Positions 57,201 to 64,000 of a stretch of DNA of 64,000 nt are shown piece by piece (the first letter of the stretch is position 1; each line of letters starts with the position of its first letter). Made by a program: the position numbers and the translations under genes. This DNA comes from Ch128b sp964527925. GTDB taxonomy: Bacteria > Bacteroidota > Ignavibacteria > Ch128b. The notes under the pieces were generated by a model. It did no database searches. It was not told the DNA's origin and saw nothing but the letters and a program-made list of their open reading frames with translations. The DNA lies in the NCBI GenBank assembly GCA_964527925.1, contig CAZGQO010000003.1, forward strand, positions 124,001 through 188,000, given 5' to 3'.

Positions 57201-58288
57201 TCTGGTGAATCACTTATCGAATTTTTTGAAGTCATTCTCTTTCCAGTCGATTGACCAAAGGTTAACCAGACATAATTATAGTCTTCATAGTGATGATAAT
57301 AGTGACTAACTGTTCGATTTGTTGGATTATATTCCCAGCCTTTGACAGATGGAGCATAAAAAATTATGTAATCAGATTGATCAAATTTTCCATCTTCTTC
57401 ACCAACAACAATAATTGCATTTTCAATCAAATCAAATGGTCTTGGATCTTCAGGCAATTCACTTAACATTCTACCGCCATTTCCAAAAATTTGAATTGTC
57501 CTTGGATCAACGCCTGATAAATCAATCCCCTTAGATTTTAGGAAATTGAAATCTAATTTATAAATTCCTTCATCTTTAATTTTAATTCGATACCAGTTGC
57601 CATTGCTTAATTTGCTGTTTGTAATTTTATTCAAAGAAGAAGATTTATAAATCCAATTTTTTGCCTGCGATTCATTCAATACACCTTTATAAGTAATATC
57701 ATTTTTTGTTCTTTCAGCAAGGTTTACCTTTCTAGTCCCAAAATCAACTCTAATAACAAATTTTTTGTAAACTCTTACAGTATTAGCATCAATTTGTTCA
57801 TAAGGCGTAATTAACAAGTTTCCTACAATCAGATCACGAATAAGACCAATCTCACCCCATTTGACCAACTCAGGCTTTTGAGTATTTGTGATGTTTGATG
57901 AAAAATTATCAAGTTCAGGGATCACGAAATTTTTATCTTTTATTAGCTTAGGAGTTGGCTTTAAGGTTACACCTTTAATATCCTCAAATTCAGTATCAAG
58001 TAATTTGATTCTATTATCCGTAAATGAAGGTAAAGCTATTGGTATAGATTTATAACGAAAATCATATCCTCTCTGATTTCGAAAATCTGGAACTGATGCA
58101 TCATCGAAAAGCGGAAGGATTCTATTTAGTTCATCTCGAAAATGATTCTCGGATAAATAAACTGGTGTAAATTCAAATGTCAAACCATCATCATCAATTT
58201 GAAGGATTTTCACATCACTTAACTGTTGTCCAAAAAGGCTCAACGAAGATAAAAGAAATAAAAAGAGGATTAAAAATGATTTTTTCAT
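54293..58288 (-). CDS. porU: Type IX secretion sortase PorU (C25 peptidase)
   Basis: This 1331-residue protein starts at ATG 58288, giving the signal MKKSFLILFLFLLSSLSL. The gingipain-like C25 domain spans about residues 620-960, with FGDGHYDYRN, catalytic His in NFIGHGNPEVW (about 839) and catalytic Cys in LSAATCDFG (about 876). PorU removes the C-terminal signals of T9SS cargo and anchors the proteins to lipopolysaccharide. Its own C-terminus has a sorting-type domain (YPNPMKDQTVF...GNGVYLYKI). It precedes porV in one operon. No ribosome site is visible before the ATG. Confidence 0.93.
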   Translation of the reverse strand: MKKSFLILFLFLLSSLSLFGQQLSDVKILQIDDDGLTFEFTPVYLSENHFRDELNRILPLFDDASVPDFRNQRGYDFRYKSIPIALPSFTDNRIKLLDTEFEDIKGVTLKPTPKLIKDKNFVIPELDNFSSNITNTQKPELVKWGEIGLIRDLIVGNLLITPYEQIDANTVRVYKKFVIRVDFGTRKVNLAERTKNDITYKGVLNESQAKNWIYKSSSLNKITNSKLSNGNWYRIKIKDEGIYKLDFNFLKSKGIDLSGVDPRTIQIFGNGGRMLSELPEDPRPFDLIENAIIVVGEEDGKFDQSDYIIFYAPSVKGWEYNPTNRTVSHYYHHYEDYNYVWLTFGQSTGKRMTSKNSISDSPDSIVTTTTGYILNREFKNNIASTGRRWFGDSFNDRTTYRVYNNRLPELAPNGQIVYKIAVAARSNLNTNFTFFENNDYLGSINVGYVDLADGIGYYAKTNFGVFTHSSNLSDQRSLLKISYNATDAISTGYLDYFEIHYSRNLSAENDAIMFFSPFKNGKYEYVIKNFSSSDIRVFDVTDFSNVKFVQGAAISGMQISFRANESADAPSKYFAIGNNGYLIPTEVIKIGNQNLKGITGGYEFIIISPKEFLTEAYRLKNFKESRPSKPISTLVVNPEEIYNEFSCGLMDVTAFRDFIRYAYLNWNTKPKYVLLFGDGHYDYRNITGYGKNYIPAYETIESLYLIYSYPTDDFYGRIIGNDVYVDISVGRFTVQSIEEAKNVVNKVISYETNKDFGLWRNLITLVADDGKTTRGDDGPIHTSQSEEISKTRIPLRFNQKKIYLIQYPTVETAGGRRKPAVNNEIINTFNSGTLVMNFIGHGNPEVWTHEYVFEKTVTIPQLKNTDRLCFLSAATCDFGDYDKPSGQSSMELLLSKGDGGIIAGFTAARAVWSDQNAAINKNLFDELFSYINLNSEQPTIGDAYFQTKKFRGNDNDQKYHLFGDPSIYLLAPAGTGEIDSINGNQIVGTIELKTMNQATISGSVRDKSNNILTDFNGEAIVTVYDSKRYQEVPEWYGWNGPGKGIELDGGIIYRGRVSIRNGLFRTDFMVPKDVSYERNNGKILAYYFNQSTNGVVFNNNIRIVSADSVTITDTKGPELKIFFDNDYSYGSNLVSSSPLLIVKLEDETGINTTGLGIGHNIEAVINDDVSNAFKLNEYFQGDLDQGNKKGEVRYKLSNLPLGRNKLKVTAWDVFNNFSSAETFFEVVGENKLVIKDVFNYPNPMKDQTVFTFQHSYDQPVNVTIKIYSVSGRLVHKIERENAIEKFVKIPWDGRDQEGDYLGNGVYLYKIIVSSLDNSKSSEALGKLALIK

Positions 58289-58332
58289 AACAAAAAACCG
58301 ACTGTTTATTGTGGAATAAACACTCGGTAAAC

Positions 58333-58408
58333 CTATATAGATTTCTTTACATTTTACGAACATTTTTAACCTTATTATTTAGTTTAATCTGTAAAGAAAT
58401 CTATATAG
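58333..58408. repeat. 19-bp perfect inverted repeat upstream of porU
   Basis: The arms 58333-58351 and 58390-58408 are perfect reverse complements over 19 bases and are separated by 38 bases. Each arm ends in the palindrome CTATATAG. The left arm begins 45 bases upstream of the chosen porU start, so the repeat lies in the leader or promoter of the porUV operon. It could be an operator, a transcript hairpin or the trace of a small mobile element. Confidence 0.85.
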
Positions 58409-58696
58409 TCAATTCCTTTCTTTTTGTACAAATATAACTTATTGAAATTTCAATTGTCAAGTCTTTCAAAATCAACGACGAAAAAATTTTTAACCAAGTG
58501 TTGCAATTAATGAACATGTGTAGTAGTAGTTTTTTAAGAATTCAGAACCGATAACATCAGTAATTATCGTTAAGAGATTCATCTTTATGACTTTTAATTC
58601 AATCTTTTTTAATCTTCGATAAAAAAGTATACAAAAAAATTTTTCATCAAATCAAAGTGAGAGAATTCAAAATGGCATTAGTTAAAGAATTTGAAA

Positions 58697-59248
58697 TTAT
58701 AAACCCAGAATCTCTTTTCTTTTTTTCATCGCCTCGATACAGAATGCAATGTGTTCTTCGAGTGGTATCCCAAGTTCTTCAGCACCTTTAAAAATATCTT
58801 CACGACTAACATTTCTCGCAAAGGCTTTATCTTTTAATTTTTTAATAACCGATTTTACTTCAACTTCATCGATGGTTTTATTTGGTCTGACATAAGTAAC
58901 AGCAGTAATAAAACCAGCGAGTTCATCACAAGCAAACAAAGTTTTTGCCAGCAATGTATCTCTTTCAACATTTGTATAAGAAGCATGACCTAATATAGCT
59001 TTGATTATTTTTTCGCTCACACCTTTTTGACGAAGTATCTCGCTTCCTTTTATTGGATGATCTGGAGCCTGAGGATGCATTTCATAATCAAAATCATGAA
59101 GGATTCCTGTCACACTGTATTCATTGATATCTTCATTAAATTTTTCAGCATATGCAACCATGCATGATTCAACAGCAAAAGCGTGTTTCCTTAGAGCATC
59201 GCTTTTCGTGTATTCAAATAAAATATCAACAGCCTGTTCTCGAGTCAT
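58697..59248 (-). CDS. HD domain protein
   Basis: The 183-residue protein has an HD-type metal site: HAFAVESCM near residue 22, GILHDFDYEMHP near 50 and HPIKGSEIL near 63, then GHASY. It resembles small HDIG hydrolases. Substrate and role are unknown; the family includes nucleotide phosphohydrolases. The ATG overlaps the nth stop (ATGA). Confidence 0.85.
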   Translation of the reverse strand: MTREQAVDILFEYTKSDALRKHAFAVESCMVAYAEKFNEDINEYSVTGILHDFDYEMHPQAPDHPIKGSEILRQKGVSEKIIKAILGHASYTNVERDTLLAKTLFACDELAGFITAVTYVRPNKTIDEVEVKSVIKKLKDKAFARNVSREDIFKGAEELGIPLEEHIAFCIEAMKKRKEILGL

Positions 59249-59904
59249 TTTTTCCTCTTTTTTTGATTATCGAATGCTGAAGGGCAAATATCATTTAAAA
59301 AACAAATTTCACATTTTGGTTTTTTAGCCTGACAGATCAGTCTTCCATGAGTTGCAATTCTATGGCAGGTAATAACCCATTCATCCTCAGGAATGATTTT
59401 CTTTAGTTGTGCTTCAATTTTATCGGGATTAGATTCTTTGACAAAATGAAAAATATTGGATAATCTTTTCACATGAGTATCAACAGCAATTGCTGGAATT
59501 CCATAAGCGTTACCAATAACAACAGAAGCTGTTTTTCTTCCAACACCAGGAATTTCAGTCAACTTATCAATATCCTCTGGAACTTTTCCATTGTATTTTT
59601 CAAGAAGAACTTTACAACAAGCTTTGATACTTTTTGCTTTTTGTTTATAAAATCCAGTTGAATAAATATCTTTCTCTAATTCTTGATTTGAGACTTTCAA
59701 GTAATCTTCAGGTTTGCGATACTTTTTGAAAAGTGATTCGGTCAGAATGTTAACTCTATCATCAGTACATTGTGCACTCAAAATTGTGGCAATTAAGAGT
59801 TCAAAGGGAGTTTTGAATTTCAGTTTGATTTTTGCGTCAGGATAATTTTCACGGAGGCGCTTTAAAATTTCTTGATTTCGTTTTTCGTCAAAATAAGATT
59901 TCAT
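59245..59904 (-). CDS. nth: Endonuclease III
   Basis: This 219-residue DNA glycosylase/AP-lyase has the helix-hairpin-helix LTEIPGVGRKTASVV with catalytic Lys, the catalytic Asp in AVDTHVKRL, and the C-terminal [4Fe-4S] motif C-x6-C-x2-C-x5-C (CQAKKPKCEICFLNDIC). It removes oxidised pyrimidines. It is transcribed upstream of, and coupled to, the HD gene. Confidence 0.96.
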   Translation of the reverse strand: MKSYFDEKRNQEILKRLRENYPDAKIKLKFKTPFELLIATILSAQCTDDRVNILTESLFKKYRKPEDYLKVSNQELEKDIYSTGFYKQKAKSIKACCKVLLEKYNGKVPEDIDKLTEIPGVGRKTASVVIGNAYGIPAIAVDTHVKRLSNIFHFVKESNPDKIEAQLKKIIPEDEWVITCHRIATHGRLICQAKKPKCEICFLNDICPSAFDNQKKRKK

Positions 59905-59972
59905 TTAAGTAAAAATTTCAAAAGAAGTTTTAAAGTTTTTCAGAAAGTATGAGTTCGTGAAGAGATTGTTAG

Positions 59973-60046
59973 TAGCGCGTGCGGGATTCGAACCCGCGAT
60001 CTCCGCCTTGAGAGGGCGGCGTCCTAAACCACTAGACGAACGCGCC
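59973..60046 (-). tRNA. tRNA-Glu (CTC)
   Basis: The acceptor GGCGCGT pairs with ACGCGCT. The anticodon stem CCGCC/GGCGG encloses CTCTCAA, giving anticodon CTC. The T-arm reads GGTTCGAATCC and the discriminator is A at 59973. It is the second glutamate isoacceptor in the window. Confidence 0.96.
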
Positions 60047-60177
60047 TGTTTCAAAATTATGTTACAATTTATGAAAAAATTAATTCATATTCTATATGAC
60101 TTTTGATTTGTTTTACTTGATTTCGTATTTAGTTATTAGTTAAATTTGTTTGGAATCAGAAAAATTTGGAGGAAAAA

Positions 60178-61518
60178 ATGAAAATACTTTTCAATGCATT
60201 ACTGTTTCTGTTTTCAACAACACTTATTTTGTCATCCCAAACAAAATTAGGAGAGTTTAAGTACGAAGATTTCAATACTCCTGAATATTGCGGAACCTCC
60301 TGCCACACAGATATCTATCAACAATGGAAGCAAGCAATGATGTCTCAAGCATATACCCATGAATGGGATGAAATAGAATATTTTGAGCTTGCAGTTCCTC
60401 ATTCAGAAAAAGATGAGAAAGTTACTGAAGTTAAAGCCGGTTGTAATGGATGCCATTCACCTCTAGCTTATGTGACAGGAGATATTCCACCAAAAAGACC
60501 AAAATTTAATTCGAGAGCAAATGAATCTGTATCCTGTGAAGTTTGTCACAGCATAGTTGGTTTTGCGGGCGATGTTCCTTACAACTTCAATTACATAATG
60601 CGGCCAGGAAAAACCAAATATTCATCACGAAAGGGTGAAGTAGAATCACCCGTGCACGAAATTGTCGTCAGCGATTTACATCGTTCAGGAGATTTTTGTG
60701 GAATCTGCCACAATGAAAAAAGTCCTTACGATATCTGGGTAAAATCAACTCATCTCGAATGGAAAGAAGGACCTTATTCAAAAGAAGGACTTCAATGTCA
60801 GGATTGCCATATGCCAAAAGTTGAAATGAAAACTGCCAGCATGGGAAAAACTTATAAAAATGCACGATCTCACTTGTTTCATGGTGCTCATGATCCCGGA
60901 AAACTAAGAGGAGTAATTGAATTGCGAATTAATCCCGACATAAGAGAAGTTGAACCGGGCCAGACGGTTAAGTTCACAGTTATTCTATACAATGCAAAAG
61001 CTGGTCATAAGTTTCCAACGGGTTCTGTGGAAGATAGAATTTTATGGCTGGAAGTAAACGCAATTGATTCAAAAGGTAATAACTATCATTTGAAAGTTGA
61101 TAAGAAAGGTTTCCCCGGTGAAGAGTATACGATAAGTCAGGAAGGTGTACTCGCTTATCAGGATCTCGGAATTGCATTGAATATACCTGATTTTAAAGGA
61201 CTTGAAAGAGATGCAATTCCTCCAGGCAATAGGATCTTTAGAATGCCGTATTTTGACCCTCAAGGAAGAATGACAATTCAACAATGGAATACTGCTTCAC
61301 TTGGTGTTGACTACAGAATTGGGCCTAGGGAAACAAAAGTGGAAACTTTTACTTTTAGAATACCCGAAAATTGTCCGCCTGGTAAGTTAAAAGTTACAGC
61401 TACATTAAATTATCAACTTCTTGTAAAATCAGTTGGTGAATTTCTGAAAGTTCCACCTTCAGAATATGAAGTAATCAAAATCAACGATCATTCAACAGAA
61501 ATAACCATATTAGATTAA
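60178..61518 (+). CDS. Exported pentaheme c-type cytochrome
   Basis: The 446-residue protein starts at ATG 60178 (GGAGG upstream), with signal MKILFNALLFLFSTTLILSS. It carries five haem-binding sites: CGTSCH (a three-residue spacing form), CNGCH, CEVCH, CGICH and CQDCH, all within the first 220 residues. The order and flanks resemble the cytochrome c554/multiheme family. The C-terminal half (PDIREVEPGQTVKFTVILYNAKAGHKFPTG...) is a beta domain with a GHKFPTG motif common in such cytochromes. The next gene encodes a haem-bearing barrel 12 bases away, which suggests a shared electron path. Confidence 0.9.
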   Translation: MKILFNALLFLFSTTLILSSQTKLGEFKYEDFNTPEYCGTSCHTDIYQQWKQAMMSQAYTHEWDEIEYFELAVPHSEKDEKVTEVKAGCNGCHSPLAYVTGDIPPKRPKFNSRANESVSCEVCHSIVGFAGDVPYNFNYIMRPGKTKYSSRKGEVESPVHEIVVSDLHRSGDFCGICHNEKSPYDIWVKSTHLEWKEGPYSKEGLQCQDCHMPKVEMKTASMGKTYKNARSHLFHGAHDPGKLRGVIELRINPDIREVEPGQTVKFTVILYNAKAGHKFPTGSVEDRILWLEVNAIDSKGNNYHLKVDKKGFPGEEYTISQEGVLAYQDLGIALNIPDFKGLERDAIPPGNRIFRMPYFDPQGRMTIQQWNTASLGVDYRIGPRETKVETFTFRIPENCPPGKLKVTATLNYQLLVKSVGEFLKVPPSEYEVIKINDHSTEITILD

Positions 61519-61530
61519 GAGAGGAAAATT

Positions 61531-62679
61531 ATGAAAAAATTACTGTTCCTATCTTTACTATTTTTATTTTTAATCACAATAAATTCCTTCGCTATTCCAG
61601 CATTTGGAAGAAAATACAGTATGAGTTGTCAAACCTGTCACTCTCCATTCCCAAAACTCAAACCTTATGGTGATGAATTTGCAAAAAATGGATACTTATT
61701 AGCAGATAAAGATGCACCAAGATATTTTCAGGAAACAGGTGACGAAGAACTCTCACTAATTCGCGATATACCAATTGCTTTTAGACTGGAAGGATACGCT
61801 ACATTTAAACACCAATCTAATGTGGATAATTTTGAAATTGGTTCGCCAAGACTTTTGAAAATACTTTCGGGTGGTTCAATTTATAAAGATGTGGGCTATT
61901 ACTTTTATTTCTACCTGAGTGAGATGGGAAAAATTGCTGGATTGGAGGATGCATACATTATGTTCAATAATTTATTTGAGACTGATTTAGATCTTTATTT
62001 AGGTCAATTTCAAATCTCCGACCCGCTCTTCAAAAGAGAATTGAGATTGACTATTGAAGATTACCAGATCTATAAGAAGAAAATTGGTTCATCAAACATA
62101 AACTTAGCTTACGATAGAGGATTGATGTTGAATTATGGTTTACCAACAAAAACTGATTTAACATTTGAAATATTAAATGGATCAGGAATTGGCCCAGTAC
62201 AAAATGATAATTTCAATGATGATAGGTTTGTGAACCTCGTTGGCCGCATTTCACAAGAAGCAAATGATATTATAAGAGTTGGGACTTTTGGTTTTTTAGG
62301 AAAAGAATCATTATCGCATGCAGTCAATCAAGTTGAGATGTTAGGAGTTGATTTCACCATAAATTTTGGATCATCCCTGGAGGTTAATTTTCAATATTTA
62401 AATCGAAAAGACTCTGATCCAGAAGTAAATTATAGTAATGTAAAGACCAATGGTTCATTTATCGAATTAATTTATACTCCAAAAGGTGATGAAAGTAAAT
62501 GGTATACTGCGGTTTTAGGAAATTATATTGATTCAGATTATTCACCTGCCGACTATAAGTCGCTTGCATTTAATTTCGGCTACCTACTCAGAAGAAACAT
62601 TAGACTTGTGGGAGAATTTTCCTATGATTTTATAAAAAAAAGCAACAGCATATCAGCTGGTTTTGTCAGTGCATTCTAA
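61531..62679 (+). CDS. Outer-membrane barrel with N-terminal c-type haem
   Basis: The 382-residue protein begins with a signal peptide. A single CxxCH follows in YSMSCQTCHSPFPKLKPYG (near residue 35) with FAKNGYLL, the pattern of haem-porin fusions like Cyc2 relatives and their uncharacterised cousins. Residues about 75-382 are beta-strand-rich, with alternating aromatic residues and a terminal strand ending NSISAGFVSAF. It may pass electrons across the outer membrane. It is cotranscribed with the pentaheme cytochrome. Cyc2 membership is an inference by pattern. Confidence 0.82.
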   Translation: MKKLLFLSLLFLFLITINSFAIPAFGRKYSMSCQTCHSPFPKLKPYGDEFAKNGYLLADKDAPRYFQETGDEELSLIRDIPIAFRLEGYATFKHQSNVDNFEIGSPRLLKILSGGSIYKDVGYYFYFYLSEMGKIAGLEDAYIMFNNLFETDLDLYLGQFQISDPLFKRELRLTIEDYQIYKKKIGSSNINLAYDRGLMLNYGLPTKTDLTFEILNGSGIGPVQNDNFNDDRFVNLVGRISQEANDIIRVGTFGFLGKESLSHAVNQVEMLGVDFTINFGSSLEVNFQYLNRKDSDPEVNYSNVKTNGSFIELIYTPKGDESKWYTAVLGNYIDSDYSPADYKSLAFNFGYLLRRNIRLVGEFSYDFIKKSNSISAGFVSAF

Positions 62680-62745
62680 GTTCTGTTCAGGCTTTCAGTT
62701 AATCGAATAAAGTCAACTTTAATCGAAATAAGTTTTAATTTATTT

Positions 62746-62800
62746 GCGAAGATTTAGCAGTCAATAATGTTCTCGATCAAGCTAAATCTTCGCTTTTTTT
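62746..62800 (+). terminator. Terminator of the cytochrome operon
   Basis: Perfect 13-bp arms, GCGAAGATTTAGC (62746-62758) and GCTAAATCTTCGC (62781-62793), enclose a 22-base loop and are followed by TTTTTTT. It lies 67 bases after the porin stop. Confidence 0.85.
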
Positions 62801-62896
62801 ATTTGGTATAATTATCAAAATAAAATTTGTATCTCTGTTTTTTTGGATAGAATGATTAAATTATAGTTGAATTTTTTTTAAGAAGAAGGAGTTTCT

Positions 62897-64000
62897 ATGA
62901 AAAAGATATCAATTTTTTTCATTTTTATCTCTAACCTATTTGCTCAACAATCAACCTAATTGTTTAATGCAAATAAGATAACTTTCCCAATTAATAATTC
63001 AGGAGTTATTGCTGATTTAAATCTGGGAAATGGACAAAATCCTGGTGGTTATTTAGATAGTATTCAGTTTTTATTTTCTGCAGGATTTTATTTAACCGGA
63101 AAGGTTGGAGATACAATTTGGAGCAATGCAGTCGCTACAGCCAATAGAACAGTTGATTATTTACCAGGAAGAGTTGGTACTTCACCAGATGATACATTAA
63201 ATAAAGTTTATGTAGTTCTTGCCTCACCTCTATAAAATAACACATGGCAAACTTATCGATATGCAGTACAACTTGGGGCAATGTTTTATGATGGAATGGA
63301 GACGGAATTTATAATCCAGTGGATTTAAATGGAAATGGACAATGGGATTTAAACGAAGATAGACCTGATATAATGGGTGATATTACCGCATGGTGAGTCT
63401 ATAACGATGGTGTACCAAGCAGTGAAAGACGCTTTTCTGATGTTTCACCTCTTGGAATTTAAGTACATCAAACAGTTTTTGCTTACAATAACTTTAATGT
63501 AAATGATCCAAGGTCAAGTTCATTTTTTATTAGATACCGATTAATCAACAAAGGAACCGTTTCACAGGTTCTCGATTCAGTTTATTTTGCTGCATGGTCT
63601 GATACTGATCTTGGCGATTATACTGATGATATTGCTGGATGCGATACTATTTTGAATGCTGGTTACATTTATAACGATGGTTATGATTATGAATTCGGAT
63701 CAAATCCGCCAGCTCATTTCATACAAATCTAACAGGGTTCAATTGTTTATATTCCGGGAGTAACTTTTATTGATAACAATTCCAATGGTTTTTATGATGA
63801 TGGAATTGATATCGCCTCTGATATAGGTTACAACCGTAAAGGTTTTACACTTGGAATTGAAAAATATCCTGGTGCAAAAAATTTAAGCATGACTTCCTTT
63901 TTAAGTACTTACATAAGTTACATTCCTCAAATTGATCCAATGGATAAAAATCAAGCGAACTTAATTTTGCGTGGTTATACAAGTTCAGGTTCCAGAATTA
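62897..64000 (+). pseudogene. Broken T9SS-type surface protein gene (runs off window)
   Basis: A coding frame begins with a signal peptide at ATG 62897 (MKKISIFFIFISNLFAQQS) after AAGAAGGAG. It then meets a TAA at 62957, a TAA at 63233, a lost A near 63295 that shifts the frame, then TGA at 63394, TAA at 63460 and TAA at 63730. Between them the translation is well preserved, with a signature common in Bacteroidota/Ignavibacteria surface proteins (YNPVDLNGNGQWDLNEDRPD, then DTDLGDYTDD and NSNGFYDDGIDI). It is open to the window edge. I read it as a recently inactivated gene; the T9SS sorting domain, if any, lies outside. Confidence 0.85.

Noticed and set aside
58677..58800. Small plus-strand frame starting ATGGCATTAGTT
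   Set aside because: It enters the HD gene antisense and has no homologous pattern.

Overview
The window looks like a chromosomal segment from a member of the Ignavibacteria (Bacteroidota/Chlorobiota relatives), perhaps Melioribacteraceae. This placement is inferred from gene content and not from a marker tree. The DNA is AT-rich. It carries type IX secretion genes (PorU, PorV and several proteins with C-terminal sorting domains), bacterial microcompartment shell genes, a complete branched-chain 2-oxoacid dehydrogenase locus and c-type cytochromes. Genes are densely packed, mostly on the minus strand, with many 1-4 nt start/stop overlaps. I see no insertion sequence, prophage or CRISPR array.

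Layout. 1-4698 (minus): a tightly coupled operon of PqqD-like protein, ATP-grasp ligase, LysA-like PLP decarboxylase and a urea-transporter/M23-peptidase fusion, just downstream of three tRNA genes (Arg, His, Glu). 5243-6698: an orphan receiver protein and a T9SS cargo protein. 6777-16393 (minus): lpd, lipB, fused E1, E2, lipA, then ferredoxin and a three-subunit 2-oxoacid:ferredoxin oxidoreductase, so the NAD-linked and ferredoxin-linked routes for 2-oxoacid oxidation sit together with lipoate synthesis. 16538-21697: alpha-amylase family enzyme, a fused sugar-binding-protein/permease, and a second permease. 21872-24113 (plus): smpB, tyrS, pyruvoyl arginine decarboxylase. 24085-30821 (minus): symporter, thiamine pyrophosphokinase, histone-H1-like protein, deoxyhypusine-synthase-like enzyme, a membrane Fe-S oxidoreductase of EtfD/HdrD type and a hydrolase.

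31170-36452: a second orphan receiver, then ybbR-tmk-S41 protease-tauE, and upstream of them two BMC shell genes, one with an apparent nucleic-acid-binding tail. 36869-45750: GH13 enzyme, ruvX, relA/spoT, TPR protein, upp, CoA-disulfide-reductase-like flavoprotein and der. 45850-58288: an envelope/secretion block with PorU sortase and PorV, then a catalytically dead M6-protease homologue, an M-A metallopeptidase/propeller/barrel protein and a small membrane protein. 58697-60046: HD protein, nth and tRNA-Glu. 60178-62679 (plus): a pentaheme cytochrome and a haem-carrying outer-membrane barrel. 62897-64000: a T9SS-type surface protein broken by five stops and one frameshift.

Most promising for new biology: the PqqD/ATP-grasp/decarboxylase/transporter-peptidase operon, the BMC shell protein with an AT-hook and SAP/Rho-N-like tail, the pseudo-M6 secreted protein, and the cytochrome/haem-porin pair. 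Limits: family calls are by eye from motifs, and no database search was run.
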